From Neomegalonema sp. (GTDB lineage Bacteria > Pseudomonadota > Alphaproteobacteria > Rhodobacterales > Rhodobacteraceae): a stretch of 64,000 nt of DNA. Made by a program: the position numbers and the translations under genes. Shown piece by piece: positions 26,819 to 35,380 of the stretch (its first letter is position 1; the number at the start of each line of letters is the position of its first letter). The stretch covers positions 99,622-163,621 of the forward strand of contig NZ_JAQTXI010000008.1 of the NCBI RefSeq assembly GCF_028688855.1. The letters run 5' to 3'. The notes beneath the pieces are model-generated. The model had not been told where the DNA came from, ran no database searches, and saw only the letters and a program-made list of their open reading frames with translations.

Positions 26819-27658
26819 TCAGGCCAGAGCGGCCAGACGGGCTTGGGTCTGGGGGGTGGCTTCGGGCAGGGGGCCTGCGCCGCCCTCCAGGCTGCGGGCG
26901 GCCTCGGTTTCGGCCATGGGGGTCAGAGCCTTGTAAAGGCTGCGGAACATCGCCTTCGCCTCGGCCCCGAGCCAGTCGGCGGGCAGGGCTTCGGCGGGCA
27001 GGCGCGGATCGCGCAGCAGCGCTCCGCGATGGACATGCGCCAGCAGAAGACGCGCCGCCAGAGCGTCGCCGCCGCTCAGGGAGACGCCGGCGGCCAGATC
27101 CTCGGCCAGAGGCCCGAATCGCGTCAGCAGGGCGGCGTAGCGGGCCTGAAGGGCCTCCAGATCCCAGAACCGCGCGAGGGCCGCCGGATCGGAGACCTCC
27201 GAAATCGCGAGGGTCAGGACGGCGGGCGGAGGCGGCTCGTCGGCGCGCAGGGCGAGAATCCAGAGGTCGCCGCCCAGCCGCGCCATGCGCAGACGGCGCC
27301 CCTCCTCCTCGGAGAGCCCCGGCGCGAGAAGCGCCAGCCAGCGCGCGGGCTCCTCCGCGGCGGCGTAGAGCAGCCGCGCCACGGCGGCGAATTCGGCGCG
27401 GGCCGTGGGCGCGAGGCGGTAGAAGCTGCGGCGTCCCTGACGCGCGCCCTCCAGCCGCCCGGCCGCCACCAGCCGCGAGGTCGCGGTGCGCACGAGGCTC
27501 TCGCTGATCCCCACCCGCCGACAGACGTCGATCAGGCTGCCCATCCACAGGACTTCGCCGCGCGGCGCCACGAGATCGCCGTAGACGGTCACGATGAAGG
27601 AGGCCGCCGTCAGCGGCAGTCCCTGCATCAGGCGCTCGATGCGGGCGCTTCTGACCAT
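26819..27658 (-). CDS. paaX: PaaX-family transcriptional regulator
   Basis: 279 residues from ATG 27658 (GAGGAG eleven bases upstream). E. coli PaaX has 316. The N-terminal winged-helix region shows SLIDVCRRVGISESLVRTATSRLVAAGRLEG (recognition helix ESLVRTATSRL) and the following RQGRRSFYRLAPTARAEF, typical of PaaX. The middle has GDLWILALRAD and the C-terminal part is helical with FRSLYKALTPM. PaaX proteins repress paa genes until phenylacetyl-CoA binds. It lies upstream of paaJ in the same direction, with a 163-base gap holding the regulatory sites. Having both PaaX and a TetR-type PaaR in one cluster is unusual. Confidence 0.85.
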   Translation of the reverse strand: MVRSARIERLMQGLPLTAASFIVTVYGDLVAPRGEVLWMGSLIDVCRRVGISESLVRTATSRLVAAGRLEGARQGRRSFYRLAPTARAEFAAVARLLYAAAEEPARWLALLAPGLSEEEGRRLRMARLGGDLWILALRADEPPPPAVLTLAISEVSDPAALARFWDLEALQARYAALLTRFGPLAEDLAAGVSLSGGDALAARLLLAHVHRGALLRDPRLPAEALPADWLGAEAKAMFRSLYKALTPMAETEAARSLEGGAGPLPEATPQTQARLAALA

Positions 27659-27765
27659 GGTCGCGTGAACTCCTCGCCGGTCCGCCGAAACCTTCGGCGA
27701 CGTTCGATAGCGCCGCAAGGCCCTGAAGTCACGCGCGGATCGCGCAGGCCCTCCGGGAGGAGGAG

Positions 27766-28284
27766 TCAGGAGGCCGCCCCCAGAGCCGCAAGGGCGCGTC
27801 GGAGCGTCTCCTCCGGTCCGGCCTCCGTCGAGATCGCCGCGCCCGGCTCGTCGGGGGCGAGGGGCTCCAGAGCGGCGATCTGCGAGGCCAGAAGCGAGGC
27901 GGGCATGAAATGCCCGCGTCTGCGGGCGAGGCGCGCGCCGATCAGGGCCGGATCGGCGGTCAGCTCCAGAAAGCGGACTTCGGCCCGGGCCTCGCGCAGG
28001 AGGTCGCGGTAGCGCCGCTTCAGCGCCGAACAGGCGACGATCAGGCCCGGCGTCCGCGCGGCCTCCTGCGAGATCCGGTCGCGGAGCGCGGCGAGCCAGG
28101 GCGCGCGGTCGGCGTCGTCGAGGGGAATCCCGCGCGTCATCTTCGCGACGTTCTCCGGAGGATGCAGCGCGTCGCCTTCGAGGAAGGGCCAGCCCAGACG
28201 CGCGGCCAGAGCCTCGCCGAGGGCGGTCTTGCCCGCGCCCGAAGGCCCCATGAGGATCACGGCCCGAGGCGTGGCCCGCATCAT
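27766..28284 (-). CDS. gluconokinase (GntK-type)
   Basis: 172 residues from the ATG at 28284, which overlaps the stop of the deacetylase gene by 4 bp. Walker A is GPSGAGKT (residues 13-20), followed by FLEGDALHPPENVAKMTRGIPLDDADRAPWL (GD-x-HPP and the GxPLxDxDR motif are diagnostic of gluconate kinases), CSALKRRYRD and a RRGHFMP segment. It phosphorylates gluconate to 6-phosphogluconate, or a related sugar acid. Coupling to a deacetylase gene suggests that a sugar derivative is produced by that enzyme. Confidence 0.9.
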   Translation of the reverse strand: MMRATPRAVILMGPSGAGKTALGEALAARLGWPFLEGDALHPPENVAKMTRGIPLDDADRAPWLAALRDRISQEAARTPGLIVACSALKRRYRDLLREARAEVRFLELTADPALIGARLARRRGHFMPASLLASQIAALEPLAPDEPGAAISTEAGPEETLRRALAALGAAS

Positions 28285-30650
28285 GGCCTGTTCCGCTCGG
28301 GCTGAAGCAGGTTGGCGAAGAGCCGGAAGGCGCCTGCGTTCAGCTTCTCCATCTGGTGATGCAGCGTCAGGGCGAGATGCGTATGGCGGCCCTTCCCGAA
28401 ACGCGCCGTCAGCAGGGCGCCGCGCAAGGGCGCCTCGCCGGGATCGCTCAGGGAGAGGAGGGGCTCGTAGGCCTCGTCCCAGCGGGAGGCGAAATAGAGT
28501 CCGCGCTCCTTGTCCCAGCCCTCCCAATCCTCCGGGCGGATGCGGTTCGGACCGACGAAGAAGGGATGCTCCGGCCGGAGGATCTCCACCGGGGCGGCGG
28601 GATCGGTCACGCGCCAGCGCAGGGAGGGCGTTCCGATGGTCAGCGGCAGGCCCGAGGCCTCCCAGCGATCCGAGGGGCGATGATAGAGCGTCAACAGATG
28701 GCCGCCCGCCTCCATCCAGCGCCGCAGACGCGGCCGAGCCGCCTGCAGATCCGGCCGCAGCCCATAGGCGAAGACGCCCACGACCAGCGTGTCATAGGCC
28801 GAGAGATCGCCCGCCAGATCCTCCGGCCCGAGGATCTTCGGCGCGAGGCCCATGCGCTCCAGCCAGAAGCCGACCCGATCCGCGCCGCCGCCGATATGGC
28901 CGACGCGGGTTTCCGGAAGCTCCAGCTTCAGCGCCAGAGCCTCCAGAACCAGAGGCGCGACATGCTCCGCCGCGCCGATATGCGGATAGGAGAAGGCCTT
29001 CCGGGACCAGGCCTTTTCTCCGTCGATCTTCACGCCCAGCCGCATGAGGCCTTCGGGCTGGTCGGCGAGATGCGTGAGGATCAGGCCGCCCTCGACGGCT
29101 TCGGCGGTCACGCCATGGGTGCGGTCGATCTCGACCCGCGCGCCCTCCGCCGCGGAGATCGTCAGGCGCTGCGATCCGGGGCTATTCAGCCGAAAGAGCA
29201 GGGCCTCCGGCTCCAGACGCGCCACGCGGGCGGGCGAGGCCCCGAAGCGCCTTTCGGGCGTCTGAAGAACCGAGACTTCTTCTCCGCCGATCCGGGCCTT
29301 GAGGCGCAAAGCCAGAGGCTCGCCCTCGCCCAAGGGACTCCAATGAGGGTGAAAATCATTGAGGATCGGCGCTTGCGGACGCATCCGGATGAGAAAGGCC
29401 TCGTCGCCTTCAGGCTCCGCCGCCGCGAGATGAGGATCCACCTCGACCGAAACCTGAATCTCCTCGGCGAGGCCCGGCTCCAGCCGGAAGCTCAGGCGCG
29501 CCCCGGCGCCCTGGACCGGGCGCGGCGGATCGAGCTCGATCTCCGCCCGCAGCCCCGCCGCCAGAGTCAGGGCCGCGTCGAGTTCGAGCAGCTTGCGGGT
29601 CAGCCGATGGCCATGAGCCTCCTGCTCTGCGGGCGAGGCCTCGGCCTGCGCCCGGCGCAGAGCGGATTTCGCCGCCGCCAGAGCTGCGATCAGCGGCGCT
29701 TCATGGGGGAAGGCCGCGAAGGCGCGGGCGACGGCTTCATCCGCCTCGGCCAAGGCCGGACTCGCCCCGAGATCCGCCAGACGACGCGGCAGGCCCTCGC
29801 GCAGATCGGATTCCGCCGCATCCCCCAGGGCGCCGCCGCGCAGATGCAGCGGCCATTCCAGGCGCGGCGCGCGCCATGTCCCCATCCCCTGCGTGGCGTG
29901 GAGGCTGCGCGAGACTTCGCCGAGCCGGTCATGGGCCAGCCCCGTGGCGGGCTCGGGGCCTTGCGCCCGAAGGATCAGAGTGGCGGGCGGCGGCGGCTCT
30001 TCGTCGTCATAGGCCCCGCCAGAGGCCGCCCCTGACCCCGACCAGCCCGGCAGATGGAATTTCGCGACCCGCCAGGGCTTCAGCCCGCTCAGCGCCTGAT
30101 CGGGGAAGGCCTCGGGATCGGCGGCGAGCCTGACGGCCTCTTCGGCGGCCCAGGTCATCGCGCGGTGATGCCCGTGCTGGCCCGGCACGTCGAGGAAGGT
30201 CGGCAGAACCAGGTCCGGCCTGAAGCGCCGATAGGCCCGGACGAGGCGTTCGAGAATCCGCTCCCGGCCCCAGCGGGCGAGCGTGTCCTCGCCGGATTTC
30301 GAAAAGCCGAAATCCCGCACCCGATCCTCCGGGCCATGGCCGAGCCAGAGCAGATCCACGTCGAGGATCCGCGCGGCCTCCTCCATCTCCCGCGAGCGGA
30401 TCACGCCGAGCGCGCCGCCGCGCTCGGGGCCGAGGGCGTTCTGTCCGCCCTCGCCGCGCGTGGAGCAGGCGAGGATCACCCGCATCCCCATCTGGTGGCG
30501 CAGGAGCGCGACGAGTCCGCTCTGTTCGTCGTCGGGATGGGCGCCCGTGTGCATCAGCGTGAGCGGAGAAGCCAGCCGTCCCAGCGCCCATCTCAGGGAC
30601 ACGAGGCGCGGCGCGGCGGCCTGCAGGCGAAGGCGTCGGGAGTCGGTCAT
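28281..30650 (-). CDS. large PIG-L/LmbE-family deacetylase with C-terminal accessory domains
   Basis: 789 residues, three times the size of a plain PIG-L deacetylase. The catalytic domain is at the N-terminus (about 30-250): HTGAHPDDEQSG (H38, D40, D41, E42), REMEEAARIL and the distal His cluster in GQHGHHRAM. The middle and C-terminal parts have beta-rich segments and, near residues 560-789, a Rossmann/glutamine-amidotransferase-like region (AYDTLVVGVFAYG, WMEAGGHLLTLYHRP). PIG-L enzymes remove acetyl groups from N-acetylglucosamine conjugates and similar compounds. No signal peptide is seen. It is divergent from a sugar ABC transporter operon and overlaps a gluconokinase gene, so a role in breakdown of an acetylated amino sugar conjugate is inferred. 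Confidence 0.82.
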   Translation of the reverse strand: MTDSRRLRLQAAAPRLVSLRWALGRLASPLTLMHTGAHPDDEQSGLVALLRHQMGMRVILACSTRGEGGQNALGPERGGALGVIRSREMEEAARILDVDLLWLGHGPEDRVRDFGFSKSGEDTLARWGRERILERLVRAYRRFRPDLVLPTFLDVPGQHGHHRAMTWAAEEAVRLAADPEAFPDQALSGLKPWRVAKFHLPGWSGSGAASGGAYDDEEPPPPATLILRAQGPEPATGLAHDRLGEVSRSLHATQGMGTWRAPRLEWPLHLRGGALGDAAESDLREGLPRRLADLGASPALAEADEAVARAFAAFPHEAPLIAALAAAKSALRRAQAEASPAEQEAHGHRLTRKLLELDAALTLAAGLRAEIELDPPRPVQGAGARLSFRLEPGLAEEIQVSVEVDPHLAAAEPEGDEAFLIRMRPQAPILNDFHPHWSPLGEGEPLALRLKARIGGEEVSVLQTPERRFGASPARVARLEPEALLFRLNSPGSQRLTISAAEGARVEIDRTHGVTAEAVEGGLILTHLADQPEGLMRLGVKIDGEKAWSRKAFSYPHIGAAEHVAPLVLEALALKLELPETRVGHIGGGADRVGFWLERMGLAPKILGPEDLAGDLSAYDTLVVGVFAYGLRPDLQAARPRLRRWMEAGGHLLTLYHRPSDRWEASGLPLTIGTPSLRWRVTDPAAPVEILRPEHPFFVGPNRIRPEDWEGWDKERGLYFASRWDEAYEPLLSLSDPGEAPLRGALLTARFGKGRHTHLALTLHHQMEKLNAGAFRLFANLLQPERNRP

Positions 30651-30747
30651 GAGGCCGCCATCATAGGCCTCCCGGAGCGCGAGTCCATGGGGGGCGCGGC
30701 GTCCGGCGGGCCGAAAGCCGCGCGGAAAAACCCGTCGCGCGGTTTCC

Positions 30748-30776
30748 TTGACAAGCGCGCGGCTTCCGGCTCAGGC
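30748..30776 (+). promoter_or_regulatory. candidate promoter of the sugar ABC transporter operon
   Basis: A perfect TTGACA stands at 30748-30753. Seventeen bases later TCAGGC (30771-30776) is a poor -10. CGCGCGG occurs three times at 30719, 30736 and 30756, around the -35 element, and may be part of an operator. The 183-base gap otherwise holds only the divergent starts and a short GAGGCC/GGCCTC inverted repeat. Confidence 0.35.
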
Positions 30777-30833
30777 TGGCCGACGGATCAGTCAGGCCGC
30801 TGGGCGAGGCTCCGGCCAATCAGAGGTTCGCGC

Positions 30834-32072
30834 ATGTTCAGAACGGCGAAAGCGGCGGCTCTGGCCTTTGGCGTCAGCGTCATGGCGATGGGGTCGGCCC
30901 GGGCGGTCGAGATCGAATACTGGCAATATGTCTTCGACAGCCGCGTCAAGGCGATGGACCAGCTGATCGCGAAGTTCGAGGCCGCCAATCCCGGAATCAC
31001 GGTCAAGCACACGACCTTCCCTTACGCCGATTACCAGACCCGCGTCGTGGCCGCCAAGGCCGCCGGGCAGGGGCCGGACGTGGTGCAGCTGTTCTACGGC
31101 TGGCTCGACAATTTCGTGACCGGCGAGCTGATCCAGCCTCTGGACCCGGCGGTCTTCCCGCACGCCGAGATCGAAGGCGAGTTCTTCCCCATCGTCGAGG
31201 CCATGAAGCGCGGCGAGGATTACTATGGCCTGCCGACCGCCGTGCGCTCTCTGGCGCTGTTCTACAACAATGATCTTCTGGAGAAGGCGGGCGTCGAGCC
31301 CCCGGCCAATCTGGAGGAGTTCCTGAAGGTCGCCGAGGCCACCACCCAGCGCGACGGCTCGGGGAACATCCTCTCGGCGGGCGTGACGCTCGACATGGCC
31401 GGGCAGGATCATCACTGGTGGCGCGAAGTCCTGATCCGTCAGAACGGCGGCGAGCCCTATGACGCCGAAGGAAACGTCGCCTATGATTCCGAGGCGGGCG
31501 CGGCGGCGCTGAAATTCTACACGGATCTTCAGACCGAGCAGAAGGTGGGCCTGCTCGGCTTCATGGATGAAGGCCAGGCGGCCTTCCGCGCCGGACTCGC
31601 GGCCATGACCATCGACGGCACCTTCCGGCTCGGAGCCTTCGCGGCCAATCCCTTCGCCTGGGGCGTGGTCGAGCTGCCCGCCGACGCCGAGGGCGCGCGC
31701 TCGAACTACTCCAGCTATTTCGCCAACGCCATCGGCGCGACCGCTCGGGGCGAAGAGCTGGAGGCGGCTCAGAAATTCCTCGCCTACATCGCCTCGCCCG
31801 AGGCCATGGGGATCTGGCTGGAGACGGTCGGCGAATTGCCCGCCCGCCGCGCGGTCGCGCTGACCGAGGAGAACCTCAACGACCCCATCCGCGCGCCCTT
31901 CCTGAAAGGCCTCGAATACGCCCACACCACCCGCTTTTACGACGAAGCCGCCCAGCGTCAGACCGCCATCGACATGGTGAACCGCGTGCTGCTGCAGAAC
32001 CAGCCCGTCGCGGAAGCGGTCGCCGAGGCGGCCAGGGCCGAACAGGCGATCATCGACGCGGCGCGCAAGTAA
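30834..32072 (+). CDS. sugar ABC transporter, periplasmic binding protein (SBP_bac_1 family)
   Basis: 412 residues from ATG 30834 with AGAGG six bases upstream; an open frame further upstream has no support. The signal peptide is MFRTAKAAALAFGVSVMAMGSARA. Mature sequence EIEYWQYVFDSRVKAMDQLIAKFEAANPGITV (in parts) and FPYADYQTRVVAAKAAGQGPDVVQLFYGW are typical of family 1 binding proteins for oligosaccharides and sugar phosphates. Many aromatic residues (DHHWWREVL) suit sugar stacking. It feeds the two permeases encoded directly downstream. The substrate is not readable from sequence. Confidence 0.9.
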   Translation: MFRTAKAAALAFGVSVMAMGSARAVEIEYWQYVFDSRVKAMDQLIAKFEAANPGITVKHTTFPYADYQTRVVAAKAAGQGPDVVQLFYGWLDNFVTGELIQPLDPAVFPHAEIEGEFFPIVEAMKRGEDYYGLPTAVRSLALFYNNDLLEKAGVEPPANLEEFLKVAEATTQRDGSGNILSAGVTLDMAGQDHHWWREVLIRQNGGEPYDAEGNVAYDSEAGAAALKFYTDLQTEQKVGLLGFMDEGQAAFRAGLAAMTIDGTFRLGAFAANPFAWGVVELPADAEGARSNYSSYFANAIGATARGEELEAAQKFLAYIASPEAMGIWLETVGELPARRAVALTEENLNDPIRAPFLKGLEYAHTTRFYDEAAQRQTAIDMVNRVLLQNQPVAEAVAEAARAEQAIIDAARK

Positions 32073-32082
32073 GCGCCGCGCC

Positions 32083-33027
32083 ATGACGCCTGAGCGCGCG
32101 GCGGAAGGTTTGGTCCCGGAGGCGAAGAGCCTTCGCCTCTGGGATCGTCTCGGGATCAAGACGAAACAGGCGGTCTGGGCGTGGATCTTCCTCGCCCTGC
32201 CCATCGCCTTTTACGTCGGGATCCGATTCTACCCCACCGCCCAGGCCTTCTGGCTCTCGTTGACGGACTGGAACCTGCTGCGTCCGCCGAATTTCGTCGG
32301 GTTGCGGAATTACGCGAAGATGTTCGCGGATCCGGTCTTCTGGAAGGTGTTTCAGAACACTTTCCTCTACCTGATCCTCGGCACGCCGATCAGCCTCGTG
32401 CTGGCCTTCTTCATCGCCTGGAATCTGGACCGCGTGCGGTTCATGCATGGATTCATCCGGGCGCTTTACTTCCTGCCCTTCCTGACCACGGCGGCGGCGA
32501 TGGGCTGGGTCTGGCGCTGGTTCTATCAGCCTCTGCCCATCGGGGCGATCAACGGCTTTCTCAGTTGGCTCGGGCTGGCTCAACAACCCTTCCTGCGCTC
32601 GACGACGCAGGCGCTTCCGGCGGTGCTGGTTCCGGCGATCTGGGCGGGGCTCGGGTTTCAGGTCATCATCTTTCTCGCGGGCTTGCGGGCGATTCCCCAG
32701 ACCTATTTCGAAGCCGCCCGCATCGACGGGCTCGGCGAATGGGCGATCCTGCGCAAGATCACTCTGCCCCTGCTCAAGCCGACCACGGTGTTTCTGGTGG
32801 TCTTCTCCTCCATCGGCTTCCTGCGGATCTTCGATCAGGTCTACAACATGACCACGAATGATCCCGGCGGGCCGCTGAACGCCACCAAGCCTCTGGTTCT
32901 GATGATCTATCAGACGGCCTTCTCCTCCTATCAGATGGGCTACGCCGCCGCGCAGACGGTGGTCCTCTTCACGATCCTGCTCATCGTCTCGCTGATCCAG
33001 CTTTACGTGATGAGGGAGAAGACATGA
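32083..33027 (+). CDS. sugar ABC transporter permease (MalF/UgpA-type)
   Basis: 314 residues, six membrane segments after an N-terminal cytoplasmic stretch (KTKQAVWAWIFLALPIAFYVGIRFYP begins helix 1). The EAA loop is TYFEAARIDGLGEWAILRKITLPLLKP, which contacts the ATPase. It is ten bases after the binding-protein gene and overlaps the next permease gene by 4 bp (ATGA). Confidence 0.92.
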   Translation: MTPERAAEGLVPEAKSLRLWDRLGIKTKQAVWAWIFLALPIAFYVGIRFYPTAQAFWLSLTDWNLLRPPNFVGLRNYAKMFADPVFWKVFQNTFLYLILGTPISLVLAFFIAWNLDRVRFMHGFIRALYFLPFLTTAAAMGWVWRWFYQPLPIGAINGFLSWLGLAQQPFLRSTTQALPAVLVPAIWAGLGFQVIIFLAGLRAIPQTYFEAARIDGLGEWAILRKITLPLLKPTTVFLVVFSSIGFLRIFDQVYNMTTNDPGGPLNATKPLVLMIYQTAFSSYQMGYAAAQTVVLFTILLIVSLIQLYVMREKT

Positions 33028-33866
33028 GCGCCGGGCTTGAGGCGAGCGGACGCCTGATCCGTCCGGGGCGGATTCTGGCCTGGACTCTGCTCTTCATCGG
33101 CGGGCTGATCATGGCGACGCCGCTGCTCTACATGTTCTCGACGTCGCTGAAGACCTCCGGGCAAGTCTATGACCTGCGGCTGATCCCCACCGATCCGACG
33201 CTGAAGAACTATGTGGAGGTGCTCAAGGACGGACGCTTCCTGCGCTGGTTCCTGAACTCCCTGCTGATCGCCACGGCGGTGACGCTCTCCAATCTGATCT
33301 TCGACTCGCTGGTGGGCTATACGCTGGCGAAATTCCGCTTTCGGGGACGGGCCTTCGTCTTTATCGCGATCCTGTCCACGCTGATGATCCCCACCGAGAT
33401 GCTGGTGATCCCCTGGTATCTCATGTCGAGCCAGTTCGGCTGGCTCGACAGCTATTGGGGCATCATGTTCCCCGGCATGATGAGCGCCTTCGGGGCCTTC
33501 CTCATGAAGCAGTTCTTCGAGACCGTGCCGGACGACTTCCTCGAAGCCGCCCGCGTGGACGGCCTCGGCGAATTCGCGATCTGGTGGAGGATCGCCATGC
33601 CGATGGTGACGCCGGCCTTGTCGGCCCTGGCGATCTTCAGCTTCCTCGGCAACTGGACGGCCTTCTTCTGGCCGCTGATCGTCACCACCTCGCGCGACCT
33701 CTATACGCTGCCGGTGGGGATTTCGAGCTTCTCGGCGGAATCCTCCATCCGTTGGGAGATGATCATGACCGGCGCGGCGCTCGGAACCATCCCGACGCTG
33801 GCGCTGTTCCTCGTGCTTCAACGCTATATCGTGCGCGGCGTGATGCTCGCCGGACTGAAAGGCTGA
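33024..33866 (+). CDS. sugar ABC transporter permease (MalG/UgpE-type)
   Basis: 280 residues, six membrane segments. MalG-type landmarks are SLKTSGQVYDLRLIPTDPTLKNY in the first periplasmic part, NSLLIATAVTLSNLIFDSLVGYTLAKFRFRGR (in parts), and the EAA loop DDFLEAARVDGLGEFAIWWRIAMP. The C-terminus ends VLQRYIVRGVMLAGLKG, as is usual in this family. It forms the channel with the preceding gene product. Confidence 0.93.
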   Translation: MSAGLEASGRLIRPGRILAWTLLFIGGLIMATPLLYMFSTSLKTSGQVYDLRLIPTDPTLKNYVEVLKDGRFLRWFLNSLLIATAVTLSNLIFDSLVGYTLAKFRFRGRAFVFIAILSTLMIPTEMLVIPWYLMSSQFGWLDSYWGIMFPGMMSAFGAFLMKQFFETVPDDFLEAARVDGLGEFAIWWRIAMPMVTPALSALAIFSFLGNWTAFFWPLIVTTSRDLYTLPVGISSFSAESSIRWEMIMTGAALGTIPTLALFLVLQRYIVRGVMLAGLKG

Positions 33867-33871
33867 CCCCG

Positions 33872-35380
33872 ATGACGGACCCGCGCCTCGCCGATGATTC
33901 CGTCTTTCCGGATCCGGTCTACAAGCGGACGGTGCTGGCGCCGCTCTTCGACGGGGCGAAGACCCATTATGTCGAGGGTTTCCGGGCCATCGACCGCGCG
34001 CATCTGGTCATGCTGGCCGAGACGGGGATTCTGCCTCAAGATCAAGCCCGCGCCCTGGCTCTGGCGCTCGACGCCATCGACGCCGAGATCGATCCGGCGA
34101 AGCTCGTCTATACGGGCGAAGTGGAGGATTTCTTCTTCCTCATCGAACAGGAGCTGAAGAAGCGCCTCGGGCCGGATCTGGGCGGGCGGCTGCATACGGC
34201 GCGCTCGCGCAACGACATCGACCATACGCTCTTCAAGCTGGCGCTGAAGGCGCGGCTTGAGGTCTTGCTGTCTCAGGCGCTGAATCTGCTGGAGGCTATG
34301 ATCGCCGCCGCCGAGCGCGAACAGGCGACGCTCATCGTGGCCTACACCCATGGCCAGCCCGCCCAGCCGACGACTTTCGGCCATTACCTCTCCGCCGCGG
34401 TGGAGATCCTCAGCCGCGACATGACCCGCATCTTCGAGGCTCTGAAGATCGTGGACCTCAGCCCCATGGGGGCGGCGGCCATCACCACCTCGGGCTTTCC
34501 CATCGACCGGGCGCGGGTGGCGGAGCTTCTGGGTTTCTCGGCGCCTCTGCGCAATTCCTACAGCTGCATCGCGGGCGTGGATTACATCACCAGCGTCTAT
34601 GGCGCTCTGGAGCTGACCTTCCTGCATCTGGGGCGGCTGATCCAGGATCTGCAATTCTGGAGCAGCTTCGAGGTCGGGCAGATCTATGTTCCGAACAGCC
34701 TCGTCCAGATCTCCTCGATCATGCCCCAGAAGCGCAATCCGGTGCCCATCGAGCATCTGCGCCATCTCGCCAGCCAGAGCCGCGCCCGCGCCCGCGCCAT
34801 GCTCGACGTGATGCAGAACACGCCCTTCACCGACATGAACGACAGCGAGGGCGAGACTCAGGCCATGGGCTATCAGGCCTTCGCGAGCGCCGGGCGGGTT
34901 CTGGATCTTCTGGCGGCGCTGATTTCGCAAATCCGCATTGATCCGGCGCGGGTGCGGGAGAATCTCCGCCGCTCCTGCGTGACGATCACCGAATTGGCGG
35001 ACAGCCTCGTGCGCCGCGAGGGCCTCTCCTTCCGCGAGGCCCATGAGATCGCCGCCGCCGTGGCGCGGGCGGTGGTGGCCAAAGGCGGCGGGCTGGAGCA
35101 GGAGGGCTATGGGCCTTTCCGCGCCGCCTTCCGCGCCGCGACGGGCCGCGACTCGGCGCTGGATGAAGCCGCCTTCCGCGAAATCGTCTCGCCGGAGCAT
35201 TTCGTCTCCCTCCGCGCCCGCTATGGCGGCCCCGCGCCCGCGCCCATGGCCGAGGCTCTGGCGGCCTACAAGGCGCAGGCGGCGGCTTTCCGCGCCGAAC
35301 ATGCGGCCCATGTCGCGCGCCGCGAAGAGGCCGCCCGCAAGCTTGCGGCGGCGCTCGCGGCTCTGAAGGGAGAAGCCTGA
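33872..35380 (+). CDS. argininosuccinate-lyase-like enzyme of the fumarase/aspartase superfamily, substrate uncertain
   Basis: 502 residues, start ATG 33872 five bases after the permease gene. The superfamily signature SSIMPQKRNP (S281 to P290) and the YTH motif with the catalytic His (H160) are present. Several positions conserved in true ArgH are changed: HTARSRNDI (108-116) instead of HTGRSRNDQ, YTHGQPAQP instead of YTHLQRAQP, EVEDFFFLIE in place of EDIH, and RNSYSCIAGVDY in place of RNSxDxxSDRD. The usual N-terminal LWGGRF is absent. It should cleave a C-N or C-O bond by beta-elimination, but probably not argininosuccinate. It lies inside a sugar transporter operon, with the ATPase gene starting one base after its stop. 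Confidence 0.8.
   Translation: MTDPRLADDSVFPDPVYKRTVLAPLFDGAKTHYVEGFRAIDRAHLVMLAETGILPQDQARALALALDAIDAEIDPAKLVYTGEVEDFFFLIEQELKKRLGPDLGGRLHTARSRNDIDHTLFKLALKARLEVLLSQALNLLEAMIAAAEREQATLIVAYTHGQPAQPTTFGHYLSAAVEILSRDMTRIFEALKIVDLSPMGAAAITTSGFPIDRARVAELLGFSAPLRNSYSCIAGVDYITSVYGALELTFLHLGRLIQDLQFWSSFEVGQIYVPNSLVQISSIMPQKRNPVPIEHLRHLASQSRARARAMLDVMQNTPFTDMNDSEGETQAMGYQAFASAGRVLDLLAALISQIRIDPARVRENLRRSCVTITELADSLVRREGLSFREAHEIAAAVARAVVAKGGGLEQEGYGPFRAAFRAATGRDSALDEAAFREIVSPEHFVSLRARYGGPAPAPMAEALAAYKAQAAAFRAEHAAHVARREEAARKLAAALAALKGEA

Noticed and set aside
30651..30671. GAGGCC/GGCCTC inverted repeat next to the deacetylase start
   Set aside because: Only 6 bp with no clear position relative to a promoter or ribosome site.
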